Shown here in pieces: positions 42,587 to 50,952 of a stretch of 64,000 nucleotides of DNA. The notes under the pieces were generated by a model that was not told the DNA's origin, searched no databases, and worked only from the letters and a program-made list of their open reading frames with translations. The DNA lies in contig JAFDXE010000025.1 of the NCBI GenBank assembly GCA_018268085.1, positions 1 to 64,000 of the forward strand. Direction: 5' to 3'. Source of the stretch: Bacteroidota bacterium (GTDB taxonomy: Bacteria; Bacteroidota; Bacteroidia; Chitinophagales; Chitinophagaceae). Every line of letters starts with the position of its first letter. Positions within the stretch are counted from its first letter, which is position 1. A program made the translations under genes and the position numbers.

Positions 42587-43333
42587 TTATTTTTTTACTG
42601 CGGTTACCAGCCAATCCCATGGATATAGTCCTAGCGGTTTATTGGGCAAATCATGAACTTCCTTATCCCAACTGTATTCAACTTTTTCTACGTTGATATT
42701 TGTAAATCCAAAATCACCCAGCGTGGTGATGAGTTCTTCTTCCAGGTAATGTTTGGTAGGCGTTTGTTCCAGTTTGGCGGTGCCCTGTTTAAATGCAAAG
42801 TGCTCTGCTTTGCTGATCTTACCTTTAATTTCATCGTCGGCAATATTTTCTTTCCTGTTGGATCGGTCAATGATAAATTCACTGAACAAATAAGATTCGA
42901 ATGCTGGAACTACCAGTACAAGATTGCCTTTAGGTTTAAGAAACCTGTTCAGGTTTTTGAAAAATACCTGGCGCTTTTCATAGTCGGGAATTAAGATCGC
43001 ATTTACACATACGATTACGTCAAAAGAATATTTTGTTTTCGGGTTAACCGTCATATCCATTTGCCGGAAGCGGATATTTTTCAGATGGCCGTGATTTGTT
43101 TTTGCATAATCTATATTGGATTGGGAAATATCGATTGCATGCACTTCTTTAAAAAGACCAGAGAGCAATGGAAGCCATTTCCCTATTGCACAACCAATGT
43201 CTCCAACCGTTTTTTGTTTGGATGCTATGCGGTTGATATGAGCAGTAACAATTGATTTCTGATCGCTTTTTAGTACATCGTGAATTTCTTCATCGTAGTT
43301 ATCAGAAATTTTTTCCCAAAAATCTTTTTCCAT
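42587..43333 (-). CDS. Class I SAM-dependent methyltransferase
   Basis: Protein of 248 residues. Motif I GDIGCAIGKWLPLL, then EVHAIDISQSNIDYAKTNH, a post-motif YSFDVIVCVNAILIP and RFLKPKGNLVLVVPAF. It is convergent with the DUF4256 gene (7 bp apart). The substrate is unknown. Confidence 0.87.
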   Translation of the reverse strand: MEKDFWEKISDNYDEEIHDVLKSDQKSIVTAHINRIASKQKTVGDIGCAIGKWLPLLSGLFKEVHAIDISQSNIDYAKTNHGHLKNIRFRQMDMTVNPKTKYSFDVIVCVNAILIPDYEKRQVFFKNLNRFLKPKGNLVLVVPAFESYLFSEFIIDRSNRKENIADDEIKGKISKAEHFAFKQGTAKLEQTPTKHYLEEELITTLGDFGFTNINVEKVEYSWDKEVHDLPNKPLGLYPWDWLVTAVKK

Positions 43334-43501
43334 ATTAATGAAGGTTGTTGTGTATGTTGAAAGAAATATTAATCACACAATTTATTTCTTTTTTCAATCG
43401 GTGATTACCCGGTACGATGTCAATTTTTTTAAAAGTTGGCACTCATAAAATTCGTTTCTTTACATTTCAGGGAACATGAAACAAACGGCACAGGTTTACA
43501 A

Positions 43502-43993
43502 ATGAACTACATCGAATTTACAGAAACGTTGAAGAAGCAGGTGGAATCGCAGGATTTCACTGGTCAACTTCAACTGGCAATTACCATTTGTAAGGAAATG
43601 TATCCATGGTATCAACGCTTTTTTGATGAACACAAGTGGGGTAATCCATATTTACTGAAAGATGCGATGGATACTTGTGAAGATGTATTGGAAGATCCCA
43701 CTGCAGGAGAGTTTGTGCCGCAATTCATAAAGCAGGTGAGGGAAATAATTCCTGATCTTGATGACTTTCAGGATAAACTGGCTTCCTATGCTTTCAATGC
43801 TTCTTCATCGGTGTATGAAACATTACAATTTATCCAGGATGAAGATTGTGTCCGTATTTTCAATATCGTTGCCTGTTATATAGACACGTTCGATTCTCAG
43901 GTAAAAGATAATGAAGAATTATCGGAAGAGGAACTTGATGATAACCCGGTAATAGCAGACGTGAGAAAATTTTTACTTGAAGCAACAAAATAA
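43502..43993 (+). CDS. DUF416-like (YjaG) protein
   Basis: The ATG at 43502 gives 163 residues. The sequence is helical and acidic (FTGQLQLAITICKEMYPWY, DDFQDKLASYAFNASSSVYETL, CVRIFNIVACYIDTF, ending in an EELSEEELDDNPV run) and resembles the DUF416/YjaG family. The block ATAAAATTCGTTTCTTTACA at 43445-43464 upstream resembles the promoter-like block in the cassette repeats. Confidence 0.65.
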   Translation: MNYIEFTETLKKQVESQDFTGQLQLAITICKEMYPWYQRFFDEHKWGNPYLLKDAMDTCEDVLEDPTAGEFVPQFIKQVREIIPDLDDFQDKLASYAFNASSSVYETLQFIQDEDCVRIFNIVACYIDTFDSQVKDNEELSEEELDDNPVIADVRKFLLEATK

Positions 43994-44064
43994 GCAGGAA
44001 GAATTTACATTCGATAATCGATATAGAATTGAATACCTATACCTGATTTACTAAAAAAACATTC

Positions 44065-44688
44065 ATGAAACGATTGTATTTCATTTTGATTTTATCAACT
44101 GTTCCGGGAATTACAAATGCACAAAAGGAATTCATTGGGATGGCGTCTTACCGTTTAACAGTAGTGGGTGCAGATCAAAAAAGTGAAGATTCGATGAATA
44201 TAGTTTTTGACAGGGGAAGGTTGAAGATAATGTTACACATGGCCGACCAGGAGCATCCCGGCGCAATATACACATCAACCATTATTGAAGATTTTACAAA
44301 CAAAACGGAATATGTTGTTGATGAACAGACAAAAACATTTAAAGCAGATACATTCATATACCTGTCGGGATTACATTTTCACGATACCAACAAACCGGAT
44401 ATCATTAACGGCATTAAATGCACCAAATTTATGGCTGATACCGCATCGATTGATAAAGCCATCATGCGGAATGCAGGATGTATGGTTTCTCAGGAGCACT
44501 TGAAATCAGGGATCAGCGAGTTTGTATTTATGAATATGCAACCTGTAATTATTAACAATCGCCTGGTTATTGATTTTCTTGCTGAAGATAATGATGGTTT
44601 GCAACCCAGGATCTACATTCAAAACCTTACGGAACTTCCATCTGTGGAAGCTTATTTTAGTCTTGCAGGGTATAAAGAGGTGAAATAA
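44065..44688 (+). CDS. Hypothetical secreted protein (GLPGLI/DUF4412-like)
   Basis: Protein of 207 residues with a signal peptide (LYFILILSTVPGITNA). The mature part, with GMASYRLTVVGADQKS, GRLKIMLHM, KTEYVVDEQTKTFKAD and INGIKCTKFMADT, has the beta-rich look of GLPGLI or DUF4412 exported proteins. Function unknown. The 11-bp tandem repeat begins 16 bp after the stop codon. Confidence 0.6.
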   Translation: MKRLYFILILSTVPGITNAQKEFIGMASYRLTVVGADQKSEDSMNIVFDRGRLKIMLHMADQEHPGAIYTSTIIEDFTNKTEYVVDEQTKTFKADTFIYLSGLHFHDTNKPDIINGIKCTKFMADTASIDKAIMRNAGCMVSQEHLKSGISEFVFMNMQPVIINNRLVIDFLAEDNDGLQPRIYIQNLTELPSVEAYFSLAGYKEVK

Positions 44689-44703
44689 TGGGGAGTCATT
44701 GCA

Positions 44704-44890
44704 GATGACATCCGGAAGACAGCAAGACTACAACCAGTTGACATCTTGTTGCCATCTCGAGTACATCTGGAGTTCATCTGGAGTTCATCTCGATTACATC
44801 TGGAATCCATCCTGATGACATCACGAGTACATCAAGCATACATCTCGACTACATCTCGTCTCCATCTCGATGACATCTAGATGTCATCTC
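44704..44890. repeat. 11-bp tandem repeat array, 17 units
   Basis: Units of exactly 11 bp with consensus G-A-N-T-N-C-A-T-C-T-S (for example GAGTACATCTG, GAGTTCATCTG, GATTACATCTG, GACTACATCTC, GATGACATCTA) run without indels for 187 bp. The first two or three units are the most diverged. The period is not a multiple of three and no gene covers it. It lies between the gene at 44065 and the minus-strand terminator of the HtrA gene. The 44891-44970 stretch is featureless. Confidence 0.85.
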
Positions 44891-44970
44891 CATACGCCCT
44901 GGTAATCAAATTTTTATCCAAATTTTTCTCCGCCATTGCTTAGGCCAGTCCTTCCGTAATACCAACAATA

Positions 44971-44997
44971 AATAAAAAACCCTGGTAAAAACCAGGG
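44971..44997 (-). terminator. Rho-independent terminator of the HtrA gene
   Basis: On the minus strand CCCTGG-TTTTTA-CCAGGG is followed by TTTTTTATTT. It lies about 25 bp after the HtrA stop codon. Confidence 0.8.
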
Positions 44998-45021
44998 CTC
45001 TATTATTAATTAAACAACAAC

Positions 45022-46566
45022 TTATTCATTATCCACAGTAATCGGGTATTCATACAATCCATCATAACCCGGGTAAAAACCACTAAGCGTAAAAGATTTT
45101 TGTGTTCCTATCGCCGCCTTCAAATCGTCTACCGATTTTACTTCCTTGTCGTTTACTTTAAGAATTACAAAACTGTCTTTCATTCTCGTCTGTTCCTCCA
45201 AAGCACCGCCCGAATTAATTTTCTTTACAATTACACCTCCTCCAACACCATATTCTCTTGCTTTTTTGGGGTCTAAAGTAAGGAACGACGCACCCAGCAT
45301 GTCCATCACTGCATCATTCTTTACAATATCATAAGTACCAGCTTTATTTTTCAACGTAACAACCACCGTATTCTCTTTGTCATTTCGTACATACGTTACC
45401 GGTACTTTATCCCCTGGCTTGAAACGGCTTACCTGTTCCTGCAATTCCGCACTGCTGGTAATTTCAACACCGTTTACTTTATGAATGCGGTCGCCTTTTC
45501 TTAAACCCGCTGCAAAAGCACCACCATCTTTATCTACTTCCGTAGCATAAATACCATCATAGGCAGTTGAAGGAATACCAAAAGCTTTTTTACGTTCATC
45601 CGTTAAATCGGCATCTGAAGCATTTTTATATTGAATGCCCAGGAAACCTCTTTGTACGGTTCCAAACTTAATCAGGTCATCCACAACTTTCTTGGCAATG
45701 TTCACCGGGATGGCATAAGAATATCCTGAATAGTATCCGGTAGGGGAAGCAATGGCAGAGTTCACACCAATTAACTTTCCATCTGTATTAATCAAAGCGC
45801 CACCGCTGTTTCCCATATTTACCGCTGCATCCGTTTGAATAAAGGATTCAACAGCACCTCCGGGGTTGCCTGATCTGTCTTTATTTAATCCCAGGCTCCT
45901 GGCTTTTGCACTCACAATACCCGCCGTTACGGTTGTTTCCAGGTTCAATGGATATCCGATCGCCAGCACCCACTGGCCAATCTTTACCTCATCAGAATTT
46001 CCATACACGAGATAAGGCAAACCGCTTGCATCTATCTTAATTACTGCCAGATCATACGAAGGATCGGTGCCGATCACTTTTGCTTTATACGTTTTACGAT
46101 TGTTCAGCGTAACAGTTACTTCATCCGCATCCTGAACCACATGATTGTTGGTTACAATAAAGCCATCATCGCTGATAATAACACCCGATCCCGACGCTCT
46201 TTGTTCCGGAATTATGCTGTTGCGCCTTCCAAAAAGCTGGTTAAACAAATCATCGTCGAAAAAATCGCCGAATGGACTTTGCTGCATACGGGGTAAATTA
46301 TTGGTAACCTGTTTTGCGTTCGTTTTTGTTTTGATATGAACTACTGCCGGAATTGCCGCCTGGGCAGGAGCGGTGAAATCAATCGCCGCCGGTGGTGGGG
46401 TATTTCCATCATTAAATCCGGCATATTTATAATTCGCCGGCAATACACCAGGTTGTTGTCCTGCAATGGAATGATCGTCTTTCGTAAAATGGGTATAACC
46501 TGCAATCACTGCCAGTGCTGTGGCAGCGCTGATAGCAACGGTTCCAAACACTTGTTTAAATTTCAT
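45022..46566 (-). CDS. degP: DegP/HtrA-family periplasmic serine protease
   Basis: Protein of 514 residues with an N-terminal membrane/signal segment (about 7-25). The trypsin-like domain has the triad H142 (VTNNHVV), D172 (SYDLAVIKID) and S254 (MGNSGGAL). Two PDZ domains follow (about 310-400, AAGLRKGDRIHKVNGVEI; and 420-505, GVIVKKINSGGALEEQTRM). It degrades or refolds misfolded envelope proteins. Monocistronic with its own terminator. Confidence 0.94.
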   Translation of the reverse strand: MKFKQVFGTVAISAATALAVIAGYTHFTKDDHSIAGQQPGVLPANYKYAGFNDGNTPPPAAIDFTAPAQAAIPAVVHIKTKTNAKQVTNNLPRMQQSPFGDFFDDDLFNQLFGRRNSIIPEQRASGSGVIISDDGFIVTNNHVVQDADEVTVTLNNRKTYKAKVIGTDPSYDLAVIKIDASGLPYLVYGNSDEVKIGQWVLAIGYPLNLETTVTAGIVSAKARSLGLNKDRSGNPGGAVESFIQTDAAVNMGNSGGALINTDGKLIGVNSAIASPTGYYSGYSYAIPVNIAKKVVDDLIKFGTVQRGFLGIQYKNASDADLTDERKKAFGIPSTAYDGIYATEVDKDGGAFAAGLRKGDRIHKVNGVEITSSAELQEQVSRFKPGDKVPVTYVRNDKENTVVVTLKNKAGTYDIVKNDAVMDMLGASFLTLDPKKAREYGVGGGVIVKKINSGGALEEQTRMKDSFVILKVNDKEVKSVDDLKAAIGTQKSFTLSGFYPGYDGLYEYPITVDNE

Positions 46567-46696
46567 CTTTTATAGGTTTTATAATTTTTCCAAAGGCTCA
46601 AATGATGTGCCTGCATACAAAATAACGACGGTTTGTCATTTACGTTTATACCTTCCGGCACCTTTAACATTAAATTAGTAAGACCTTCGTAGATCG

Positions 46697-47692
46697 TTAT
46701 AAAGATAGCAAAAACTGCATCGTATCTACCTTATCTGCATAGGAAAATAATCCTGGTTCCTGGGCCTGGCCGAACGGTACAAAATGCTTTCCTACCACAC
46801 ATTGTATATCTGTATTAACTGCAAAATTTTCCTGCAATTTTTTCGGGTCGTCATAATATTCAAAATGTACCACACTGATCGGTGAGAAGAGGTTATTGCT
46901 TTCCACGAGTAAGGTAGTGCCATTCGTCATATACTTCGCATTGTTGAGCAATAGGAGCGACAACTGGAAATCGAAATTGTTTACATATTTGTGTTCGTCT
47001 TTAAGCGACACATATTTGTTGAATGCCTGCAGTAATGGTACAAAATCATAATTCCGGGGAACATATAATTTTGTTACGTTGCGGCACCCCAGTCCGAAAT
47101 ACAGGTGAATATCATCTGATAATTTATGAAGCTCTTCATCGGTTTCACTTCCATCAAGTACAGCCACCGAAGTTTTGTTTTTCCTGATGATGTTCGGATA
47201 CTTTGAAAAATATTGTTCAAAATACCGCGACGAATTATTACTACCCGTAGCAATATAGGCATCACAGCCTTTAAGATTTTCTGCAATTGATACCACGTTT
47301 TGAATCTCAATATCGTAGCTGTATAATTTCTTAATAAGGTGTTTCAGCAACACATCATCTTTAGACGAAAGTTTAATGGTTTGATAGTGGCCACTGATCA
47401 GTACGGATAAAAAATCATGAAAGCCCACTAATGGAATATTGCCGGCCATTACAATGCCTACATTTTTCGGGGATATGGCATCATCGAGATGATAATGCTC
47501 CACCCATTGCTGAAGTAATGTTTTATCGAGAAAGAGATCCGTTATATTTTTTACTGCGATATCAATAAAGGGAGGAGAAAACCAATTGTTCTTCCGGTAA
47601 GCAATTTCTTTTATCTCCTGCCATTCGGGGTCGTTTGTTTTGAGGTAATTGCCAAGCTCAACAAATAAATTAATCCTGTGTTGTAAATTCAT
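46697..47692 (-). CDS. Acyl-CoA reductase (LuxC-like)
   Basis: The ATG at 47692 gives 331 residues (MNLQHRINLFVELGNYL). The LuxC/acyl-CoA reductase family is supported by VGIVMAGNIPLVGFHDFLSV, CDAYIATGSNNSSRYFEQYF and FGLGCRNVTKLYVPRNYD, where the Cys is the likely acyl-thioester nucleophile. It reduces acyl-CoA to aldehyde with NAD(P)H. It is divergent from the ferredoxin gene 35 bp away, a frequent pairing in Bacteroidota. The shared gap contains TATTTTTG on the minus strand as a -7 box. Confidence 0.87.
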   Translation of the reverse strand: MNLQHRINLFVELGNYLKTNDPEWQEIKEIAYRKNNWFSPPFIDIAVKNITDLFLDKTLLQQWVEHYHLDDAISPKNVGIVMAGNIPLVGFHDFLSVLISGHYQTIKLSSKDDVLLKHLIKKLYSYDIEIQNVVSIAENLKGCDAYIATGSNNSSRYFEQYFSKYPNIIRKNKTSVAVLDGSETDEELHKLSDDIHLYFGLGCRNVTKLYVPRNYDFVPLLQAFNKYVSLKDEHKYVNNFDFQLSLLLLNNAKYMTNGTTLLVESNNLFSPISVVHFEYYDDPKKLQENFAVNTDIQCVVGKHFVPFGQAQEPGLFSYADKVDTMQFLLSL

Positions 47693-47727
47693 TTTAGTTT
47701 GTATAAATTGCAACAAAAATACAACAG

Positions 47728-48075
47728 ATGGCTATAAAGATTACCGACGAATGCATTAACTGCGGTGCCTGCGAACCTGAATGTCCAAACAATGCTATTT
47801 ATGAAGGTGGCGTAGAATGGGCTATTTCTGATGGCACAACAATCAAAGGAAGTTTTACATTGATGGATGGCTCTGTTATGGATGCCGACCAGCGTAATGC
47901 TCCCATCGCAAATGACATTTACTACATCGTACCCAACAAATGCACAGAGTGCCAGGGATTCCATGAAGAGCCCCAGTGCGCTGCTGTTTGCCCGGTTGAT
48001 TGTTGCGTACCAGATGAAGCATATCGTGAAACAGTAGACGAACTGATCAGCAAGAAAAACAAACTGCATATTTAA
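47728..48075 (+). CDS. 2x[4Fe-4S] ferredoxin
   Basis: Protein of 115 residues. Cluster 1 ligands are C9, C12, C15, C19 ([11 protein letters not shown]); cluster 2 ligands are C72, C75, C84, C88 ([17 protein letters not shown]). The loop between C75 and C84 is longer than in clostridial ferredoxins, and a 50-residue insert separates the clusters, as in the YfhL/Allochromatium type. A low-potential electron carrier in the cytoplasm. Confidence 0.92.
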   Translation: MAIKITDECINCGACEPECPNNAIYEGGVEWAISDGTTIKGSFTLMDGSVMDADQRNAPIANDIYYIVPNKCTECQGFHEEPQCAAVCPVDCCVPDEAYRETVDELISKKNKLHI

Positions 48076-48202
48076 TTTTTTAGCCGGAAGGCTTTTATAA
48101 ACAGGTGATATTTCCTGTTCAACGGGCGAGGGTATTGTACGATACTTTCGCCTTTTTGTTTATTATTGCAACTGTTGATTTTTTAATGCTAAACAACCAC
48201 TC

Positions 48203-48667
48203 ATGAAAAACAGTGCCGGTCTATTGCTTTTGTTAATCATCGCATCCTGTTCAACGCAGGAAAATAAAAAGTCAGATACCCAACTTGCAGATAAAAAAGC
48301 CCTGATTCAGGCTGATATCAATTTTTCAAAAATGAGTGCCGAAAAAGGGATGAAAAGCGCATTTATCGATTATATAGACAGCAATGGTGTGCTCCTTCGC
48401 CCCAATCATTTGCCCATCATTGGTGCCAACGCAATTGATTACCTCATACAGGAAAATGATTCCGGTTATGTGCTTACCTGGGAACCTCAATATGCAGAAG
48501 CCGCATCGTCCGGCGATCTTGGGTACACCTACGGGATCTATCAATTACATATTAAATCAAAAGACAGCAGTATATACGGTTCTTACATCAGCGTCTGGAA
48601 AAAACAAAAAGATGGTAAATGGAAATTCGTTCTCGATAGCGGAAATGAAGGACTTGGAGAAGAATAG
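48203..48667 (+). CDS. Lipoprotein, SnoaL/DUF4440-like
   Basis: Protein of 154 residues with a lipoprotein signal (LLLLLIIASC). The mature part (KALIQADINFSKMSAEKGMKSAFIDYI, WEPQYAEAASSGDLGYTYGIY, VWKKQKDGKWKFVLDSG) fits a SnoaL-like/DUF4440 cone fold. Role unknown, envelope-attached. Confidence 0.8.
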   Translation: MKNSAGLLLLLIIASCSTQENKKSDTQLADKKALIQADINFSKMSAEKGMKSAFIDYIDSNGVLLRPNHLPIIGANAIDYLIQENDSGYVLTWEPQYAEAASSGDLGYTYGIYQLHIKSKDSSIYGSYISVWKKQKDGKWKFVLDSGNEGLGEE

Positions 48668-48727
48668 CTGCCATCACAATCTTTTCTTATTATTTCCTTT
48701 ATTGAATTGTAAAATGTTTTCCTGAAA

Positions 48728-48735
48728 TATTTTTG
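48728..48735 (+). promoter_or_regulatory. Predicted -7 element for the ddl operon
   Basis: TATTTTTG matches TAnnTTTG, 31 bp before the ddl start codon. ATTG-type candidates for the -33 element lie near 48701-48709 with spacing slightly off the ideal. Confidence 0.4.
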
Positions 48736-48765
48736 TTTCTTTGTTTACTAAACGATCGTTACACC

Positions 48766-49758
48766 ATGAGGAAAAACATAGCATTGGTAACCGGCGGGTA
48801 TTCGGGTGAGTCGGTAATATCTTATAAGAGCGCTGAAACCATGAAGCAACATACCGATGCAGAAAAATGGAATTGTTACCTGATAGATATAAACCCTTCA
48901 GGCTGGTTTCACCCGGCAGACAATGGCGACAAAATTCCGGTTGATAAAAATGATTTTTCAATCAGCATTAATGGTAACAAAATAACTTTTGATGCGGTAT
49001 TGGTTGGATTGCATGGCACACCGGGCGAAGACGGAAAATTGCAGGGATATTTTGATTGCCTTGGTATTCCTTACACATCTTGCGACGCAGCCACGTCGGC
49101 ACTCACCTTCAACAAACGGTACACCGTAGCCGTAGCTGCTTTTGCTGGTATTCATGTTGCCAAATCATTACATCTTTTTAAATCAAACCCGGTTAGTGCT
49201 GATGAGATCAGCAGGCAATTAACGATGCCTGTTTTTGTGAAGCCTAATAACGGAGGCAGCAGTTTAGGCATGAGCAAAGTAAAAGATCCGGCCGACCTGG
49301 ACGCAGCCCTGGCTAAAGCTTTTAAAGAAGATACACAGGTATTGGTAGAAGAATTTATCAGTGGAAGGGAATTTACTATTGGCGTGTTTACATCCAAAGG
49401 AAATATTATTGCCCTGCCGATAACAGAAATAATTTCTAAAAACGAGTTCTTCGATTTCCAGGCGAAATATGAAGGTGCCAGTGAAGAAGTTACACCTGCA
49501 AATGTGGAAGAATCAATTGCTGCAAAAATCAGGGAAGAAGCAAAAAAAGCTTACGCAGTGTTCAATTGCAGGGGAGTAGTTCGCATCGATTTTATTTACA
49601 ACGAACAAAACGGTAAGCCATACATGCTGGAAATAAATACAGTGCCGGGACAAAGTGCAGCCAGTATTGTACCGCAACAGGTACGTGCCATGGGCTGGTC
49701 GTTAAAAGAATTTTATTCGGCATTAATCGAAGAAACCATTTCAATTCATAATTCATAA
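48766..49758 (+). CDS. ddl: D-alanine-D-alanine ligase
   Basis: The ATG at 48766 gives 330 residues (MRKNIALVTGGYSGES). ATP-grasp features follow: VGLHGTPGEDGKLQGYFD, PVFVKPNNGGSSLGMSKV, VEEFISGREFTIGVF and metal-binding LEINTVPGQSAASIVPQQ. It makes the D-Ala-D-Ala dipeptide for peptidoglycan. The next gene, 16 nt on, encodes a PASTA protein, so cell-wall functions are grouped. Confidence 0.95.
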   Translation: MRKNIALVTGGYSGESVISYKSAETMKQHTDAEKWNCYLIDINPSGWFHPADNGDKIPVDKNDFSISINGNKITFDAVLVGLHGTPGEDGKLQGYFDCLGIPYTSCDAATSALTFNKRYTVAVAAFAGIHVAKSLHLFKSNPVSADEISRQLTMPVFVKPNNGGSSLGMSKVKDPADLDAALAKAFKEDTQVLVEEFISGREFTIGVFTSKGNIIALPITEIISKNEFFDFQAKYEGASEEVTPANVEESIAAKIREEAKKAYAVFNCRGVVRIDFIYNEQNGKPYMLEINTVPGQSAASIVPQQVRAMGWSLKEFYSALIEETISIHNS

Positions 49759-49774
49759 TTCTCAACCCCCTCTC

Positions 49775-50584
49775 TTGTTCAAATTCATAACAAATCGTCC
49801 TTTCTGGGTAAACCTGCTGGTGGCAATTGGCGTTGCACTCATCATCCTCTTTATTTTCTTACAACTGCTGGGTGTGATCACCAAACATGGTCAGTACCTT
49901 ACCGTTCCGTCTGTTCTGGGAAAGGATACCAAATCCGCTATCAGTCTCCTCGAAAGCAAAGGCTTTGAAGTAGAAATACAGGATTCTGTGTACATCGATA
50001 CGGCAAAAATGGGAACCGTACTAAAACAGTTACCCGATCCCAACAGTACCGTAAAAGTAAACCGCACTGTTTTTCTCACCATCAACCGGGTAACTTTACC
50101 CATGATAGATATGCCGGCATTAAAAGGTAAAACGGTAAACTTCGCTATCGAAATTCTAAACCGCAGTCATTTGGTTTTAGGGGATACTGTTTACAAACCC
50201 GATTTCATGCGTGGCTCCGTTTTATCGCAAAGCTATAATGGTAAAGAAATTGAATCCGGCGCAAAACTGCCCTGGGGAAGTAAAGTAGATCTTGTGATAG
50301 GTAGCGGTTTAAACCAGGAATACATCACCGTTCCTTCTTTATTGGGGTTAACATTATCTGAAGCAAAAATTGTGATTGAACAAAACAGCCTGATACTGGG
50401 GGCAGTAATTGTTGAACAGGGCGTAAGCGATACTGCCAATGCATTCGTATATCAGCAATCACCACCAAAATACAATTCCGACAAAGAACTGGTTAAAATA
50501 AAATCCGGTCAGATCATGGATCTCTGGGTATCTAAAATAAACAAAGCGCCGGCCGATTCCATTGCAACGGCGCCGGAACCATAA
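49775..50584 (+). CDS. PASTA-domain membrane protein
   Basis: About 269 residues from a TTG at 49775; no suitable ATG exists near, so the start is inferred. One N-terminal membrane helix (WVNLLVAIGVALIILFIFLQLLG) is followed by three PASTA domains (starts at TVPSVLGKDTKSAISLLESKG, LPMIDMPALKGKTVNFAIEIL and TVPSLLGLTLSEAKIVIEQN). PASTA domains bind peptidoglycan fragments. There is no kinase or transpeptidase domain. The ddl neighbour supports a cell-wall role. Confidence 0.85.
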   Translation: MFKFITNRPFWVNLLVAIGVALIILFIFLQLLGVITKHGQYLTVPSVLGKDTKSAISLLESKGFEVEIQDSVYIDTAKMGTVLKQLPDPNSTVKVNRTVFLTINRVTLPMIDMPALKGKTVNFAIEILNRSHLVLGDTVYKPDFMRGSVLSQSYNGKEIESGAKLPWGSKVDLVIGSGLNQEYITVPSLLGLTLSEAKIVIEQNSLILGAVIVEQGVSDTANAFVYQQSPPKYNSDKELVKIKSGQIMDLWVSKINKAPADSIATAPEP

Positions 50585-50594
50585 AAAAATAAAT

Positions 50595-50903
50595 ATGCAA
50601 ACAATATCATCTACAGAAGTAAAACAAAGACTCGATGCCGGGGAACCACTAATACTGGTAGACGTGAGAGAACCATTCGAGCATCAGGAATTCAGTATCG
50701 GCGGAACCTTATTGCCACTGGGTGAAATAGAAACAATGATAGTTGAGCCCATTGAGGAATATAAAAACAAAGAAGTAATATGCTACTGCCGCAGCGGGCA
50801 ACGTAGCATGCGTGCCTGCCTGATGCTGGAATCTATGGGTTTTACCAACGTAAAAAATCTTACCGGTGGTATGCTCGAATGGAGAGAAAAATACGGAGCG
50901 TAA
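50595..50903 (+). CDS. Rhodanese-like domain protein
   Basis: The ATG at 50595 gives 102 residues: one rhodanese domain with LVDVREPFEHQEFSIGG and the active loop CYCRSGQRS with catalytic C65. It would transfer sulfane sulfur or act in a redox or stress role. It follows the PASTA gene by 10 nt, probably in the same transcript. Confidence 0.9.
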   Translation: MQTISSTEVKQRLDAGEPLILVDVREPFEHQEFSIGGTLLPLGEIETMIVEPIEEYKNKEVICYCRSGQRSMRACLMLESMGFTNVKNLTGGMLEWREKYGA

Positions 50904-50952
50904 TACATTCACAACCTAATGTTGTTGTTCCATACCTTCAACGCTCCATTTC

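Noticed and set aside
44704..44890. CRISPR-like array
   Set aside because: The units are 11 bp, contiguous, degenerate and without spacers; no cas genes are near.
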